Assembly: GCF_013817205.1 (NCBI RefSeq)
Contig: NZ_JACDDD010000012.1
Span: 1 to 56,853 of the forward strand
Reading direction: 5' to 3'
Length of the DNA stretch: 56,853 nucleotides
DNA from: Polaromonas sp.
GTDB lineage: Bacteria > Pseudomonadota > Gammaproteobacteria > Burkholderiales > Burkholderiaceae_C
Positions 17,957 through 26,274 of the stretch are shown piece after piece. The notes under the pieces were generated by a model. That model was given only the letters and a program-made list of their open reading frames with translations. It did no database searches and was not told the DNA's origin. Position 1 is the stretch's first letter. The number at the start of each line of letters is the position of its first letter. Position numbers and translations under genes: made by a program.

Positions 17957-18286
17957 TCAGTCCACGATAAACAGTTTGGCACCCTGGGGCGCGGTCGAGC
18001 GGTGCGCTTCGGCCTTGTCCGCCACCTGGTAACTCATGCCGGGCAGCAGCACATGCTGGCTGCCGTCTTCAAGCTCGGTATGCAATTCACCCTCCAGGCA
18101 GAGCAGGATGTGGCCCTTGCTGCACCAGTGGTCAGCGGTGTAGTCGGCGCTGTACTCGACCATGCGCACACGGACCTCGCCAAACTTGCGCGTACGCCAG
18201 AACGCCCGCCCGGTGATGCCGGGGTGCTCTGTCCGTTCCACGGTGGACCAGTCGGTCGTGCCAAAGGGAATGTTGTCGATCTGCAT
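17957..18286 (-). CDS. DHCW-motif cupin fold protein
   Basis: A 109-residue cupin-like protein. The family-naming motif appears as ADHWCSKGHILLCLEGEL, where the usual D-H-C-W order reads D-H-W-C, followed by a second beta-barrel half (GMSYQVADKAEAHRSTA). Start and length suit the family. It lies 3 bases after the short RidA-like fragment. No enzymatic role is established for this group as far as I know; its presence with another cupin (16418-16768) suggests small-molecule binding. Confidence 0.83.
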   Translation of the reverse strand: MQIDNIPFGTTDWSTVERTEHPGITGRAFWRTRKFGEVRVRMVEYSADYTADHWCSKGHILLCLEGELHTELEDGSQHVLLPGMSYQVADKAEAHRSTAPQGAKLFIVD

Positions 18287-18289
18287 GGT

Positions 18290-18400
18290 TTACGCGCTGA
18301 CCGCCACGATGGCTTCAATTTCCAGCGCAAAGCCGCGCGGCAAAGAGCTGACGCCGACGGTTAAATGTGCGTGGGGGCCTGGCTCCGGTGTCTTGGTCAT
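18290..18400 (-). pseudogene. RidA/YjgF family C-terminal remnant
   Basis: A 36-codon frame (MTKTPEPGPHAHLTVGVSSL and on) whose last 25 residues match the C-terminus of RidA proteins, which typically end in R-x-x-VGVxSLPxGxxVEIEAVVAV. The other 90 or so residues, including the substrate-binding arginine region, are absent. Its ATG overlaps the end of the ABM gene (ATGA), so it could still be translated as a short peptide. RidA removes reactive 2-aminoacrylate made by PLP dehydratases, so an ancestral full gene would have made sense beside the dehydratase of this cluster. Confidence 0.65.
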
Positions 18401-18729
18401 GCATGAGCCCGCTGGTTGGGGGTGATGTGGCTGATCTTTCCGTCGCCGTACGAACGCAGCACTTGCGAGATAACGATATGAAAGCCCTTGTACCACTGGG
18501 TGTACTGGCGTTTGGCTTCCAGATGTTTGGGGTGAGCCGAGAACGCGCGCAGCGACTCTTCGGTCTCCCAGAAGTAGGTGGCGTTTCTGAGCACGGCGTC
18601 GGGCGAGAGCCACAACTCTGATCCCAGATAACCGGGCGTGGTCCGCGCGGCTTCTTCGATCAACGCGTCCAGCGCGTGGAAGCGGTCGTCGTAGGTGCCT
18701 GGTTCAAACATAAAGGCGGCCGAATACAT
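18397..18729 (-). CDS. antibiotic biosynthesis monooxygenase (ABM) domain protein
   Basis: A 110-residue ferredoxin-like alpha/beta protein. The segments FHALDALIEEAARTTPGYLGSELWL and ATYFWETEESLRAFSAHPKHLEAKRQYTQWYKGFHIVISQVLRSYGDG fit the ABM family, small dimers that oxygenate substrates without cofactor or act as binding proteins. The start MYSAAFMFEPG at 18729 is chosen over a longer frame. A second, frameshifted ABM gene lies at 46519-46844. It overlaps the RidA remnant by 4 bases. Confidence 0.82.
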   Translation of the reverse strand: MYSAAFMFEPGTYDDRFHALDALIEEAARTTPGYLGSELWLSPDAVLRNATYFWETEESLRAFSAHPKHLEAKRQYTQWYKGFHIVISQVLRSYGDGKISHITPNQRAHA

Positions 18730-18752
18730 GGTGTTTTTTTGGAGTTCAAGAG

Positions 18753-19391
18753 TCAGGTGGACGGATTTTTGAGGCGCAGCAAACTCAGGCCCAGCAGAGC
18801 GAACGCGCCACCACACAGGCGGTTGAATATGCGGGCCCGGTGCGGTGTGCCAAACCAGCGCCGGGTGTGGCGCGCCAGCAGCACATAAGCCAGATGCGAA
18901 GTCAGCACGCAGGCGGCGAAGGCGCTGGTCAGCGCCAGAAACTGGGGCAGCATGCCAGTTTCGGGCCGGATGAATTGGGGAAACAGCGCGGTGAAAAACA
19001 AAATGCTTTTGGGATTGGTCAGTGCCACCAGCAAACCCTGGCGAAAAAGCGCGACATGGCTTTTGACGGATGAGGTCTGCGCGGGCAAAGGGGTGTCAAA
19101 CATTGAGGTCTTGCTGGTCCACTGCCGCCAGCCGAGGTAAACCAGATACACGGCGCCTGCGGTTTTGAGCGCAGCAAACAGCCAGGCCGAGGTATGCAGC
19201 AGGGTGCCCAGGCCTGCCATTGCCGCAGCAGAAACCAAAAACACACCCAGTACATTGCCCGCAGAACTCCACAGCGTCTTGCGCGGTCCCCAGGCCACGG
19301 CATTGGAAACGGCCAGCAAAATGCCCGGCCCCGGGCTGAGCGCGGTGACCAGCGAGATGGTGATGAAAAGCAGCCAGGCGGAAGTGGTCAT
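18753..19391 (-). CDS. LysE/RhtB family translocator (3 of 4)
   Basis: A 212-residue membrane exporter. The signature ALSPGPGILLAVSNAVAWGPRK replaces the usual PGPN with PGPG, and LLVALTNPKSILFFTALFPQF is the second landmark. About six hydrophobic segments are visible. Its ATG overlaps the stop of the EamA gene by 4 bases. Of the four paralogues it differs most at the substrate-lining first motif, so it may have a different specificity. Confidence 0.9.
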   Translation of the reverse strand: MTTSAWLLFITISLVTALSPGPGILLAVSNAVAWGPRKTLWSSAGNVLGVFLVSAAAMAGLGTLLHTSAWLFAALKTAGAVYLVYLGWRQWTSKTSMFDTPLPAQTSSVKSHVALFRQGLLVALTNPKSILFFTALFPQFIRPETGMLPQFLALTSAFAACVLTSHLAYVLLARHTRRWFGTPHRARIFNRLCGGAFALLGLSLLRLKNPST

Positions 19392-20320
19392 GTGCGTGAA
19401 GTAATGAGTGAGTTTTGCGTCGAGGGCTGGATCTGCATTTTCTTGCCGATGAAAACCGTGGCGATCACGGCGATACCAAAACCGACGGTGACAGCGTCCA
19501 GGCGTTCACCGAGAAGTGGCACGGCAAACAGCATGGACAAAAATGGCTGCACCAGCTGCACCTGGCTGACGCGCACCGTGCCGCCCAGTGCCAGGCCACG
19601 GTACCAGGCAAAAAACCCCAGCCACATCGAAAACACGCCGAGGTAGGCAAAGCCGGCCCAGGCGGTGGCCCGGACCGGCGCTGTGGGCCAATTCAGCCAC
19701 GCCAGCGGCAGGGTCAGCGGCAGGGAGATCAGCAGCGCCCAACAGATCACGTGTTCGGCCTGCATGTGCTGCGATAGCCGCGCGCCATAGCCGTAGCCGA
19801 TGGCTGCACACAACATGGCCGCCAGCAGCAACATGTCGGCGAAATGAATCGAGAAACCGGCCGCCCCCGACCGCAGCACCGCGAATGCCACCACCAGTGC
19901 GCTGCCGAACGCCGCGCACAACCAGAAACCTGTCGACGGCCGCTGGCGATGCAACACCGCCCCCACCGCAGCGGTGGCCAGCGGAAGCACGCCGACAATC
20001 ACGCTCGCGTGCATGGCTTCCACATAACGCATGGCGATCGAGGTGAACAGGGGAAAACCAAAAACCACCCCGGCGGCCGTGATCGCCAGCGGCAGCCAGT
20101 TTTGGCGCTGCGGCAAAGGTGCCCGGGTCGCCAGCAGAAACAGTGCTGACAACCCTGCGGCGACCACAGCCCGCCCCAGCGCAATGAACATACCCGACAT
20201 CTGCGGCGCATCGGGCGTGCCCACGGCCAGGCGCGTCATGGGCAGCGTGACGGCGAAAATCACGATGCCCAGCAGGCCCAGCCACAGCCCCTTGTTGATC
20301 TGCGCAGAGGTGGGGCTCAT
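19388..20320 (-). CDS. DMT-superfamily (EamA) transporter
   Basis: A 310-residue inner-membrane protein with about ten hydrophobic segments arranged as two EamA repeats of five. The start MSPTSAQINKGLW at 20320 overlaps the upstream LysE stop (ATGA); the longer frame is rejected. EamA proteins export amino acids and metabolites such as cysteine derivatives. Landmarks are LGIVIFAVTLPMTRLAVG early and AGFAYLGVFSMWLGFFAWYRGLALG late. It lies between two LysE exporters. Confidence 0.9.
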   Translation of the reverse strand: MSPTSAQINKGLWLGLLGIVIFAVTLPMTRLAVGTPDAPQMSGMFIALGRAVVAAGLSALFLLATRAPLPQRQNWLPLAITAAGVVFGFPLFTSIAMRYVEAMHASVIVGVLPLATAAVGAVLHRQRPSTGFWLCAAFGSALVVAFAVLRSGAAGFSIHFADMLLLAAMLCAAIGYGYGARLSQHMQAEHVICWALLISLPLTLPLAWLNWPTAPVRATAWAGFAYLGVFSMWLGFFAWYRGLALGGTVRVSQVQLVQPFLSMLFAVPLLGERLDAVTVGFGIAVIATVFIGKKMQIQPSTQNSLITSRT

Positions 20321-20928
20321 AGAAAAAGCATCCAGATGGCGGTGGCCACCAGCACGGCGGCCATCCCCAGGTTGAACCCACGCAGGCGCCTGCCCGTGCC
20401 CTGCGGCCCCGACAGCCATTCACGAAGCAGTGAGCCGGCCAGCGCGTACGTCAGATTGCTGGCAAAGGCATAGGCCAGCATCACCGGAAGCACCACGGCA
20501 AAACGCAGGCCGGGGTCGCTGCGGCCGGCGATCCAGCCACTGACAATGGCAAGGGCCAGCATCCAGGCCTTGATGTTGACAAACTGCAGTGCTGCGCCCT
20601 GCCAGAAGCCGATGTTCATGCGGTCGGCGTCGGCCTGGCTGAGCTGACGCGAACGCGCGATCTTCGAGGCCAGCCAGAACAGGTAGACCACGCCGAGCAA
20701 CTTGATCGCCAGCCCCAGCAGCGGGATCGCCAGCAGCAGCGCGCCCAGGCCCAGCGCGCACAGGCTCAGCAACACGCCCCAGCCGACCGGCACCGCACAG
20801 ACGAAGGGCATGGCGCGGCGCAGGCCGTGGTTGGCCGCCAGCGCGGTCGCGAGCGTGGTGTTGGGCCCGGGCGAAAAGCTCATGGCCGTCGCCAGCACCA
20901 GCAAAGCGATAAATTCTTGCCAATTCAT
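20317..20928 (-). CDS. LysE/RhtB family translocator (4 of 4, first gene of run)
   Basis: A 203-residue membrane exporter, slightly shorter than the other three. The signature SFSPGPNTTLATALAANHGLRR is near the N-terminus, and the second landmark is FVNIKAWMLALAIVSGW, in which the usual NPK is NIK. It is the first gene behind the divergent promoter region that holds a TACAGTT-AACTGTA inverted repeat, opposite the MocR gene, so it is the most direct target of that regulator. It probably exports a small amino compound. Confidence 0.9.
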   Translation of the reverse strand: MNWQEFIALLVLATAMSFSPGPNTTLATALAANHGLRRAMPFVCAVPVGWGVLLSLCALGLGALLLAIPLLGLAIKLLGVVYLFWLASKIARSRQLSQADADRMNIGFWQGAALQFVNIKAWMLALAIVSGWIAGRSDPGLRFAVVLPVMLAYAFASNLTYALAGSLLREWLSGPQGTGRRLRGFNLGMAAVLVATAIWMLFL

Positions 20929-20965
20929 GCTTCAGACTTTATAGTCCAAACCAGCACATCAACAG

Positions 20966-20996
20966 TACAGTTGTGAGTACAAAATCTGAAACTGTA
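20966..20996. promoter_or_regulatory. inverted repeat, probable MocR operator
   Basis: TACAGTT (20966-20972) and AACTGTA (20990-20996) are perfect inverted arms with a 17-base spacer, in the 109-base region between the divergent LysE (20928) and MocR (21038) genes. A further GAGTACAAAA lies inside. MocR regulators usually bind paired sites in such divergent regions, which is the basis of the assignment. Confidence 0.6.
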
Positions 20997-21037
20997 TTGC
21001 CCCGTTTGTCAGCACACCGATTGTCCAAGGCTCGCCC

Positions 21038-22495
21038 ATGTTGATGAAAACCGCCGCCCAGTCGCTGACCGAGCAGCTCAGCGCTCGTTTTGCCGAACGC
21101 ATACGCGGCCGCCTGCTGGCGCCGGGGGCGCGCCTGCCCTCGGTGCGCCAGTGTGCGCAGCAGCAGGGGGTGAGCGTCTCCACCGTGGTGGCCGCGTATG
21201 ACCAATTGCTGGCCCAAGGGCTGGTCGAGGCGCGCAAGAACCGGGGCTTTTTTGTGCGGGATGTGACCGCTGCATTTCCCGCCCGGTCCGCCAGCCGACC
21301 GGCGGCCGCCCCGACCGGCACCCCGGACTCACCGGTCTGGAGCACCTCGGCCTGGATGGCAACCCGGCAGGCGCCGGTCGATGCTTCGGCGCTGATCCGT
21401 GGCATGTTCCATCGCGTCAGCAACAAGCCGCAGCCTGGCATGGGCGTGTTCCCGCCCGAGTGGCTGGACACCAGCTTCCTGCCGGCTGCCGTGCGCAAGG
21501 TCACGAGCGGCAGCGCGCTGCGCGATTTTTCGCTGAGTTACGGCGAACCCATGGGCGACAGCGGCCTGCGCCGCGCGTTGTCGCAAAAACTCGGCGTGCT
21601 CAATGTGCATGCAGCGCCTGAGCAGATCATTACCAGCGTGGGCGCCACCCACGCGCTAGATATCGTCAGCCGCACCCTGCTGCGCGCCGGCGACTGCGTG
21701 ATGGTCGAGGAGCCGGGCTGGGCGGTCGAGTTTGCGCGGCTCGATGCTATGGGCATGCGCATCCTGCCGGTGCCGCGGCGTGCCGACGGCCCGGACCTGG
21801 AAGTGATGGCGCGTTACTGCGAGGCCCACGCGCCCAAGTTGTTTGTCAGCGTCAGCGTGCTCCACAACCCGACTGGTTATTGCCTGACACCCGGCAGCGC
21901 ACATCGCCTGTTGCAGCTGGCCAATACACACAACTTCCATATCGTTGAAGACGATACCTATAGCCACCTGGCGCCGGAGCATGCGACGCGGCTGTGCGCG
22001 CTGGACGGCCTGCAGCGCACCATTTACGTCAGCGGCTTCGCCAAGATCCTGGCGCCGGGCTGGCGTGTCGGCTTCATGGCGGCGCCGCCAGATCTGGTGC
22101 AGCGCCTGCTGGACACCAAGCTTCTGGGCACCTTGACCACACCGGCGCTGCTTGAAAAGGCGCTGGCCTGGTGCATCGACCAGGGTCAGTTGCGCCGCCA
22201 TGCCGAACGCATACGCACGCAGCTCGCTGCGGCGCGCGCCCGCAGCGTCAAGCTGGCGCTGGCCCACGGCTGCAGCTTCGCGGCCGAGCCGGCCGGCCTG
22301 TTCGGCTGGGTCGATACCGGTGTGGACACCGACGCGCTGGCCCAGCGCATGCTCGACGAGGCTTACCTGATCGCGCCGGGTGCGCTGTTCCACGCGGTGC
22401 GCACACCGACCACGCTGATGCGCATCAACTTCGCGACCACCCAGGAAGCGGCGTTCTGGAAGGTGTTTGCGCGGCTGCGTAACGCGATGTTGTGA
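21038..22495 (+). CDS. MocR-type (GntR/aminotransferase fusion) transcriptional regulator
   Basis: A 485-residue fusion of a GntR winged helix (residues about 10-75, RLPSVRQCAQQQGVSVSTVVAAYDQLLAQGLVEARKNRGFFV) and a fold-type I aminotransferase domain from about residue 120. The PLP lysine is K336 in YVSGFAKILAPGWRVGF, and SVGATHALDIV, LHNPTGYC and VEDDTYS are conserved. MocR proteins sense PLP together with an amino ligand. It is divergent from the exporter/PLP-enzyme run at 10649-20928 and is its likely regulator. An ATG two codons in (21044) is an alternative start. Confidence 0.93.
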   Translation: MLMKTAAQSLTEQLSARFAERIRGRLLAPGARLPSVRQCAQQQGVSVSTVVAAYDQLLAQGLVEARKNRGFFVRDVTAAFPARSASRPAAAPTGTPDSPVWSTSAWMATRQAPVDASALIRGMFHRVSNKPQPGMGVFPPEWLDTSFLPAAVRKVTSGSALRDFSLSYGEPMGDSGLRRALSQKLGVLNVHAAPEQIITSVGATHALDIVSRTLLRAGDCVMVEEPGWAVEFARLDAMGMRILPVPRRADGPDLEVMARYCEAHAPKLFVSVSVLHNPTGYCLTPGSAHRLLQLANTHNFHIVEDDTYSHLAPEHATRLCALDGLQRTIYVSGFAKILAPGWRVGFMAAPPDLVQRLLDTKLLGTLTTPALLEKALAWCIDQGQLRRHAERIRTQLAAARARSVKLALAHGCSFAAEPAGLFGWVDTGVDTDALAQRMLDEAYLIAPGALFHAVRTPTTLMRINFATTQEAAFWKVFARLRNAML

Positions 22496-22517
22496 TGGCC
22501 CCCAATTTCAAGCTTTT

Positions 22518-22570
22518 TAGGCCTCCAGCCCCCGTTCGATGGGCGCGAGTAGCTATCAAAACAATAGCGA
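22518..22570 (+). repeat. GCTAT-ATAGC element, intergenic copy 2
   Basis: About 53 bases in the MocR-LacI gap, starting TTAGGCCTCCAGCCCCCG and ending in GCTATcaaaacaATAGC (22552-22568). It has the same order as copies at 8271 and 25221, including a GGGCGCGAG centre. Confidence 0.8.
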
Positions 22571-22592
22571 ACAACGCCCCCGGAGATGCCGC

Positions 22593-23627
22593 ATGAGCGA
22601 AGACGCCACGCCTGCCGCGCGCCGCGCCCGCCGCGGCAGCGGCGCCGTCACACTGCATGAGGTCGCGCGCCTGGCCGGCGTGGCGCCCATCACCGCCTCC
22701 CGTGCGCTCAACACGCCGTCGCAAGTCTCGGCCGAGCTGGTGCGGCGCGTCACCGAGGCGGTGGCCAGCACCGGTTATGTGCCCAACCGCGTCGCCGGCG
22801 GCCTGGCCTCGGCGCGCAGCCGCTTGGTGGCGGCGATGGTGCCGACGATTTCGGGGCCGGTGTTTCTCGGCACCGTCCGGGCGCTCAACGAGGCGCTGGT
22901 CGCCCAGGGCTACCAGCTGATGTTGGGTCAGAGCGGATATGCCGATTCGCGCGAAGACGCGTTGCTGGAAGCCATCATCAGCCGCCGGCCTGATGGCATC
23001 GTGCTGACAGGCATCACGCATTCGCCCCTGGGGCGCCGACGCCTGCTGGCCTCGGGCATCCCGGTGGTGGAAACCTGGGACCTGACGTCGACACCCATCG
23101 ACATGCTGGTCGGTTTTTCGCACAGCGATGTGGGCCGCGCGGTGGTCAACTTCCTCTGGGCCAACGGCCGGCGCCGCCTCGCCATGATTGGTGGCGACGA
23201 CGAGCGGTCGATGCGGCGCCAGCAGGCTTTTCACACCGCAGCGCAGGCGGCCGGCCTACCGGCCGTGCCCGTGATCACCGTGCCGGCGCCAACCACACTC
23301 AAGAGTGGGCGCTGTGCTCTGTCGGAGTTGTTGCTAACTTCACCCGACGTTGATGCGGTGTTCTGCAGCTCTGATCTGCTGGCCTTGGGTGTGATGACCG
23401 AAGCCCGGGTGCGCGGCGTGGCGGTGCCCGGCCAGCTGGCGGTGGTAGGTTTCGGCGACCTCGAATTCGCTGCGGACCTGGATCCGGCGTTGACCACGGT
23501 ACGCATCGACAGCATGGCGATTGGCCGTCAGGCCGCGCAGTTCATCGTGGACCGCGCTGAGGGGCGGGAGGTCACCTCGCGCGTGGTGGACGTGGGCTTT
23601 TCCATCGTGCAGCGCGACAGCACCTGA
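22593..23627 (+). CDS. LacI-family transcriptional regulator (GntR-like), likely sugar-acid responsive
   Basis: A 344-residue repressor. The LacI-type helix-turn-helix covers about residues 18-45 (VTLHEVARLAGVAPITASRALNTP), followed by the hinge region (NRVAGGLASARSRLVAAMVP) and a periplasmic-binding-protein-like effector domain. The N-terminal basic tail RRARRGSG resembles GntR-type members of this family. Start MSEDATPAARR at 22593 with GGAGA upstream. A 28-base palindrome at 23669-23696, just before the glucarate dehydratase gene, is a typical LacI-family operator, so it probably controls gudD in response to glucarate or a product. Confidence 0.92.
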   Translation: MSEDATPAARRARRGSGAVTLHEVARLAGVAPITASRALNTPSQVSAELVRRVTEAVASTGYVPNRVAGGLASARSRLVAAMVPTISGPVFLGTVRALNEALVAQGYQLMLGQSGYADSREDALLEAIISRRPDGIVLTGITHSPLGRRRLLASGIPVVETWDLTSTPIDMLVGFSHSDVGRAVVNFLWANGRRRLAMIGGDDERSMRRQQAFHTAAQAAGLPAVPVITVPAPTTLKSGRCALSELLLTSPDVDAVFCSSDLLALGVMTEARVRGVAVPGQLAVVGFGDLEFAADLDPALTTVRIDSMAIGRQAAQFIVDRAEGREVTSRVVDVGFSIVQRDST

Positions 23628-23668
23628 GTTGGCGCTGGCCAAATCAGGTGCTTCTCTGAAATTGACCA

Positions 23669-23696
23669 AATGCAAAGGTAGCGCTACCATTGCATT
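23669..23696. promoter_or_regulatory. 28-base palindromic LacI-family operator, possibly also a terminator
   Basis: AATGCAA and GGTAGC on the left mirror GCTACC and TTGCATT on the right, around the centre at 23682/23683, with one mismatched pair. The core AGGTAGCGCTACCA is the usual LacI-family operator form. It lies 42 bases after the regulator gene and 60 before gudD. A run of T follows (23695-23701), so RNA from the regulator gene could also end here. Confidence 0.78.
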
Positions 23697-23756
23697 TTTT
23701 TCCTTTTCCCCTTTTCTTCTGTGCGCGTTTTCCGCCACGCAAGCCAAAATTTCCCC

Positions 23757-25091
23757 ATGTCTGGACATTCCACCCCCCGCATCACCGATCTGCGAGTGAT
23801 TCCCGTCGCCGGCCGAGACGGCATGCTGCTGAATCTCAGCGGCGCACACGGCCCTTTTTTCACCCGCAACATCCTGATCTTGAGCGACAGCGCCGGCCGC
23901 ACCGGCGTGGGTGAGGTTCCCGGCGGCGAAAAGATCCGCCAGACCCTGGAGGACGCGCGTGCGCTGGTGGTCGGTCAGGCCATCGGCTCGCACCAGCAGG
24001 TGCTGCAGGGTGTGCAGCGCCAGTTTGCCGACCGCGATGCCGGCGGGCGCGGGCTGCAGACTTTTGACCTGCGCACCACCATCCATGCGGTGACAGCCAT
24101 CGAGTCGGCGCTGCTCGACCTGCTGGGCCAGCACCTGGAGGTGCCGGTGGCGGCCTTGCTCGGTGAAGGTCAGCAGCGCGAGGCGGTGGAGATGCTGGGC
24201 TATCTGTTTTTTGTCGGCGACAAGTCGAAAACAAACTTGCCTTACGCCAGTGAGCCGGATGCGCCCGACGCCTGGTCGCGCGTGCGCCACGAGGAAGCCG
24301 TGACACCGGAAGCCATCGTGCGCCAGGCCGAGGCGGCGCATGCACGTTATGGTTTCAACGACTTCAAGCTCAAAGGCGGTGTGTTACGTGGCGAGGAAGA
24401 GGTCGAGGCGATTCGCGCCCTGCACGAGCGTTTTCCGAAAGCGCGCGTCACGCTGGACCCGAACGGTGGCTGGCTGCTGAAAGACGCGATCCGCCTGATG
24501 CAGGGCATGCGCGGCGTGGTGGCGTATGCCGAAGACCCCTGCGGGGCCGAAGACGGATTTTCAGGCCGCGAGGTCATGGCCGAGTTCCGCCGCGCCACTG
24601 GCCTGGCAACGGCGACCAACATGATTGCCACCGACTGGCGGCAACTCTGCCACGCGCTGTCGCTGCAATCGGTGGATATCCCGCTGGCCGACCCGCACTT
24701 CTGGACCATGGCCGGCTCCGTTCGTGTGGCGCAGACCTGCCGCGACTGGGGCCTGACCTGGGGCTCGCACTCCAACAACCATTTCGACATCTCGCTGGCG
24801 ATGTTCACCCAGGTCGGCGCCGCCGCACCCGGCCGCGTCACCGCCATCGACACCCACTGGATCTGGCAGGACGGGCAGCGCCTGACCAAAGAGCCGTTGA
24901 AGATCGAAGGCGGTTTGGTGCAGGTGCCGAAGACGCCTGGCTTGGGTGTCGAGCTTGACATGGTGGAGGTCGAGAAAGCGCATCAGCTTTACAAGCAGCA
25001 CGGCCTCGGTTCGCGCGATGACGCGGTGGCGATGCAGAGCCTGATTCCGGGCTGGAAGTTTGACCCCAAGCGGCCGGCGATGGATCGCTGA
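23757..25091 (+). CDS. gudD: D-glucarate dehydratase
   Basis: A 444-residue enolase-superfamily enzyme dehydrating D-glucarate (and usually L-idarate) to 5-keto-4-deoxyglucarate. The catalytic KxK pair is K204 and K206 in FKLKGG, the metal-binding DPNGGW and EDPCG blocks follow, and the catalytic histidine is H338 in [13 protein letters not shown]; these lie one residue from the E. coli positions. Start [11 protein letters not shown] at 23757. It is preceded by a LacI-type regulator and operator. The downstream aldolase and dehydratase steps are not in the window. Confidence 0.95.
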   Translation: MSGHSTPRITDLRVIPVAGRDGMLLNLSGAHGPFFTRNILILSDSAGRTGVGEVPGGEKIRQTLEDARALVVGQAIGSHQQVLQGVQRQFADRDAGGRGLQTFDLRTTIHAVTAIESALLDLLGQHLEVPVAALLGEGQQREAVEMLGYLFFVGDKSKTNLPYASEPDAPDAWSRVRHEEAVTPEAIVRQAEAAHARYGFNDFKLKGGVLRGEEEVEAIRALHERFPKARVTLDPNGGWLLKDAIRLMQGMRGVVAYAEDPCGAEDGFSGREVMAEFRRATGLATATNMIATDWRQLCHALSLQSVDIPLADPHFWTMAGSVRVAQTCRDWGLTWGSHSNNHFDISLAMFTQVGAAAPGRVTAIDTHWIWQDGQRLTKEPLKIEGGLVQVPKTPGLGVELDMVEVEKAHQLYKQHGLGSRDDAVAMQSLIPGWKFDPKRPAMDR

Positions 25092-25138
25092 TCGACGGCG
25101 CACCACGTCATCCCCGGGCTGCCTCGGGATCCAGGTCG

Positions 25139-25183
25139 AAAAACCGGGCACCATTCGGGCTGAGCCCAGCCAGTCGGTTTTTT
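25139..25183 (+). terminator. possible rho-independent terminator after gudD
   Basis: AAAAACCG (25139-25146) can pair with CGGTTTTT (25175-25182), with a 28-base loop that holds a GGGCTGAGCCC sub-structure; a T run follows. The long loop lowers confidence. Confidence 0.4.
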
Positions 25184-25220
25184 ACACTGGTCAAACGTGC
25201 GCTCGATTTACGAACAGGAA

Positions 25221-25272
25221 TTGGCCTCCAGCCCCCGTCCAGCAAGGGCCACCAGCTACAAAAATAGTAGCG
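25221..25272 (+). repeat. GCTAT-ATAGC element, intergenic copy 3, at the dppF stop
   Basis: About 52 bases starting TTGGCCTCCAGCCCCCGT and ending GCTACaaaaataGTAGC (25255-25271). It stops one base before the dppF TAG (25273-25275 on minus), so the element abuts the gene end. Confidence 0.8.
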
Positions 25273-26274
25273 CTAGATCCGGCCCTCTTCCACCGCATGG
25301 CAGGCGATCTTCACGCCCTGGATGCTCAGCAATTGCGGACGTTCGGCGCGGCAGCGGTCGTTGACGTGTGGGCAGCGCGGGTGGAAGGTGCAACCGGTCG
25401 GCGGATTCAACGGGTTGGGCACTTCGCCCTGCACCGGCGTGCGGTCGCGCCCGATGTCGTGCATCTTCGGGATCGCGTCCAGCAGCATGCGTGTGTAGGG
25501 ATGGCGCGGCGCGGCAAACAGCGTTTGCTTGTCTGCCAGCTCGACCAGGCGGCCCAGGTACATCACGCCGACCTGGTCGCTGACGTGGCGCACCACCGCG
25601 AGGTTGTGCGAGATAAACAGATAGGTCAGGCCGCGTTCGCGCTGCAGGTCCTTCATGATGTTGAGGACCTGCGCCTGCACACTGACGTCAAGCGCAGAGG
25701 TCGGCTCATCGCAAACCAGAAACTCCGGCTGGGTCGCCAGCGCGCGGGCAATCGAGATGCGCTGGCGCTGGCCGCCGGAAAACTGGTGCGGGTACTTCAC
25801 CATGTCCAGTGGTGACAGGCCAACCGATTTGAGCAACTCCCCGACCTTGTTCTTGAGCTCGGCCCCATCGGTGATCAGCCCGTGCTCGCGCAGCGGCTCG
25901 CCGACGACGTCCTCGACAATCCAGCGCGGGTTCAGGCTGGCGTAGGGATCCTGGAAGATCATCTGGATGCGGCTGCGCAACTTGCGGCCCTGCGGCGTCT
26001 TGAAAGCCGCATGCGCATCCTGGCCGTCGAAGGTGAGACCGCCACGGGTCGGGTTGTACAGCCCCACCAGCAGCTTGGCCACCGTGCTCTTGCCGCAGCC
26101 GGACTCGCCGACCAGTGCCAGGGTTTTGCCTTTTTCGATCTCGAAACTCACACCGTCGACGGCATTGAGCATCTGCCGCGGTTTGCCTTCCAGCACCCGG
26201 TTGAGCCAGGGCGGCGACACATCAAAAGTCTTGGCCAGGTCATGTGCCTGAACCAGAGGTCCAGCGCTGCTCAT
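25273..26274 (-). CDS. dipeptide/oligopeptide ABC transporter ATPase (DppF/OppF type)
   Basis: A 333-residue cytoplasmic ATPase. Walker A is GESGCGKST at residues 56-64, the signature is FSGGQRQRISIARAL, Walker B is LVCDEPTSALD, and the C-terminal oligopeptide-transport tail is TGCTFHPRCPH with its cysteine pair. The start MSSAGPLVQAHD at 26274 overlaps the partner ATPase by 4 bases (ATGA). It is last in the transporter operon and partners the DppD-type subunit and the two permeases. Peptide import is inferred from family and context, since substrates of this group vary. Confidence 0.93.
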   Translation of the reverse strand: MSSAGPLVQAHDLAKTFDVSPPWLNRVLEGKPRQMLNAVDGVSFEIEKGKTLALVGESGCGKSTVAKLLVGLYNPTRGGLTFDGQDAHAAFKTPQGRKLRSRIQMIFQDPYASLNPRWIVEDVVGEPLREHGLITDGAELKNKVGELLKSVGLSPLDMVKYPHQFSGGQRQRISIARALATQPEFLVCDEPTSALDVSVQAQVLNIMKDLQRERGLTYLFISHNLAVVRHVSDQVGVMYLGRLVELADKQTLFAAPRHPYTRMLLDAIPKMHDIGRDRTPVQGEVPNPLNPPTGCTFHPRCPHVNDRCRAERPQLLSIQGVKIACHAVEEGRI

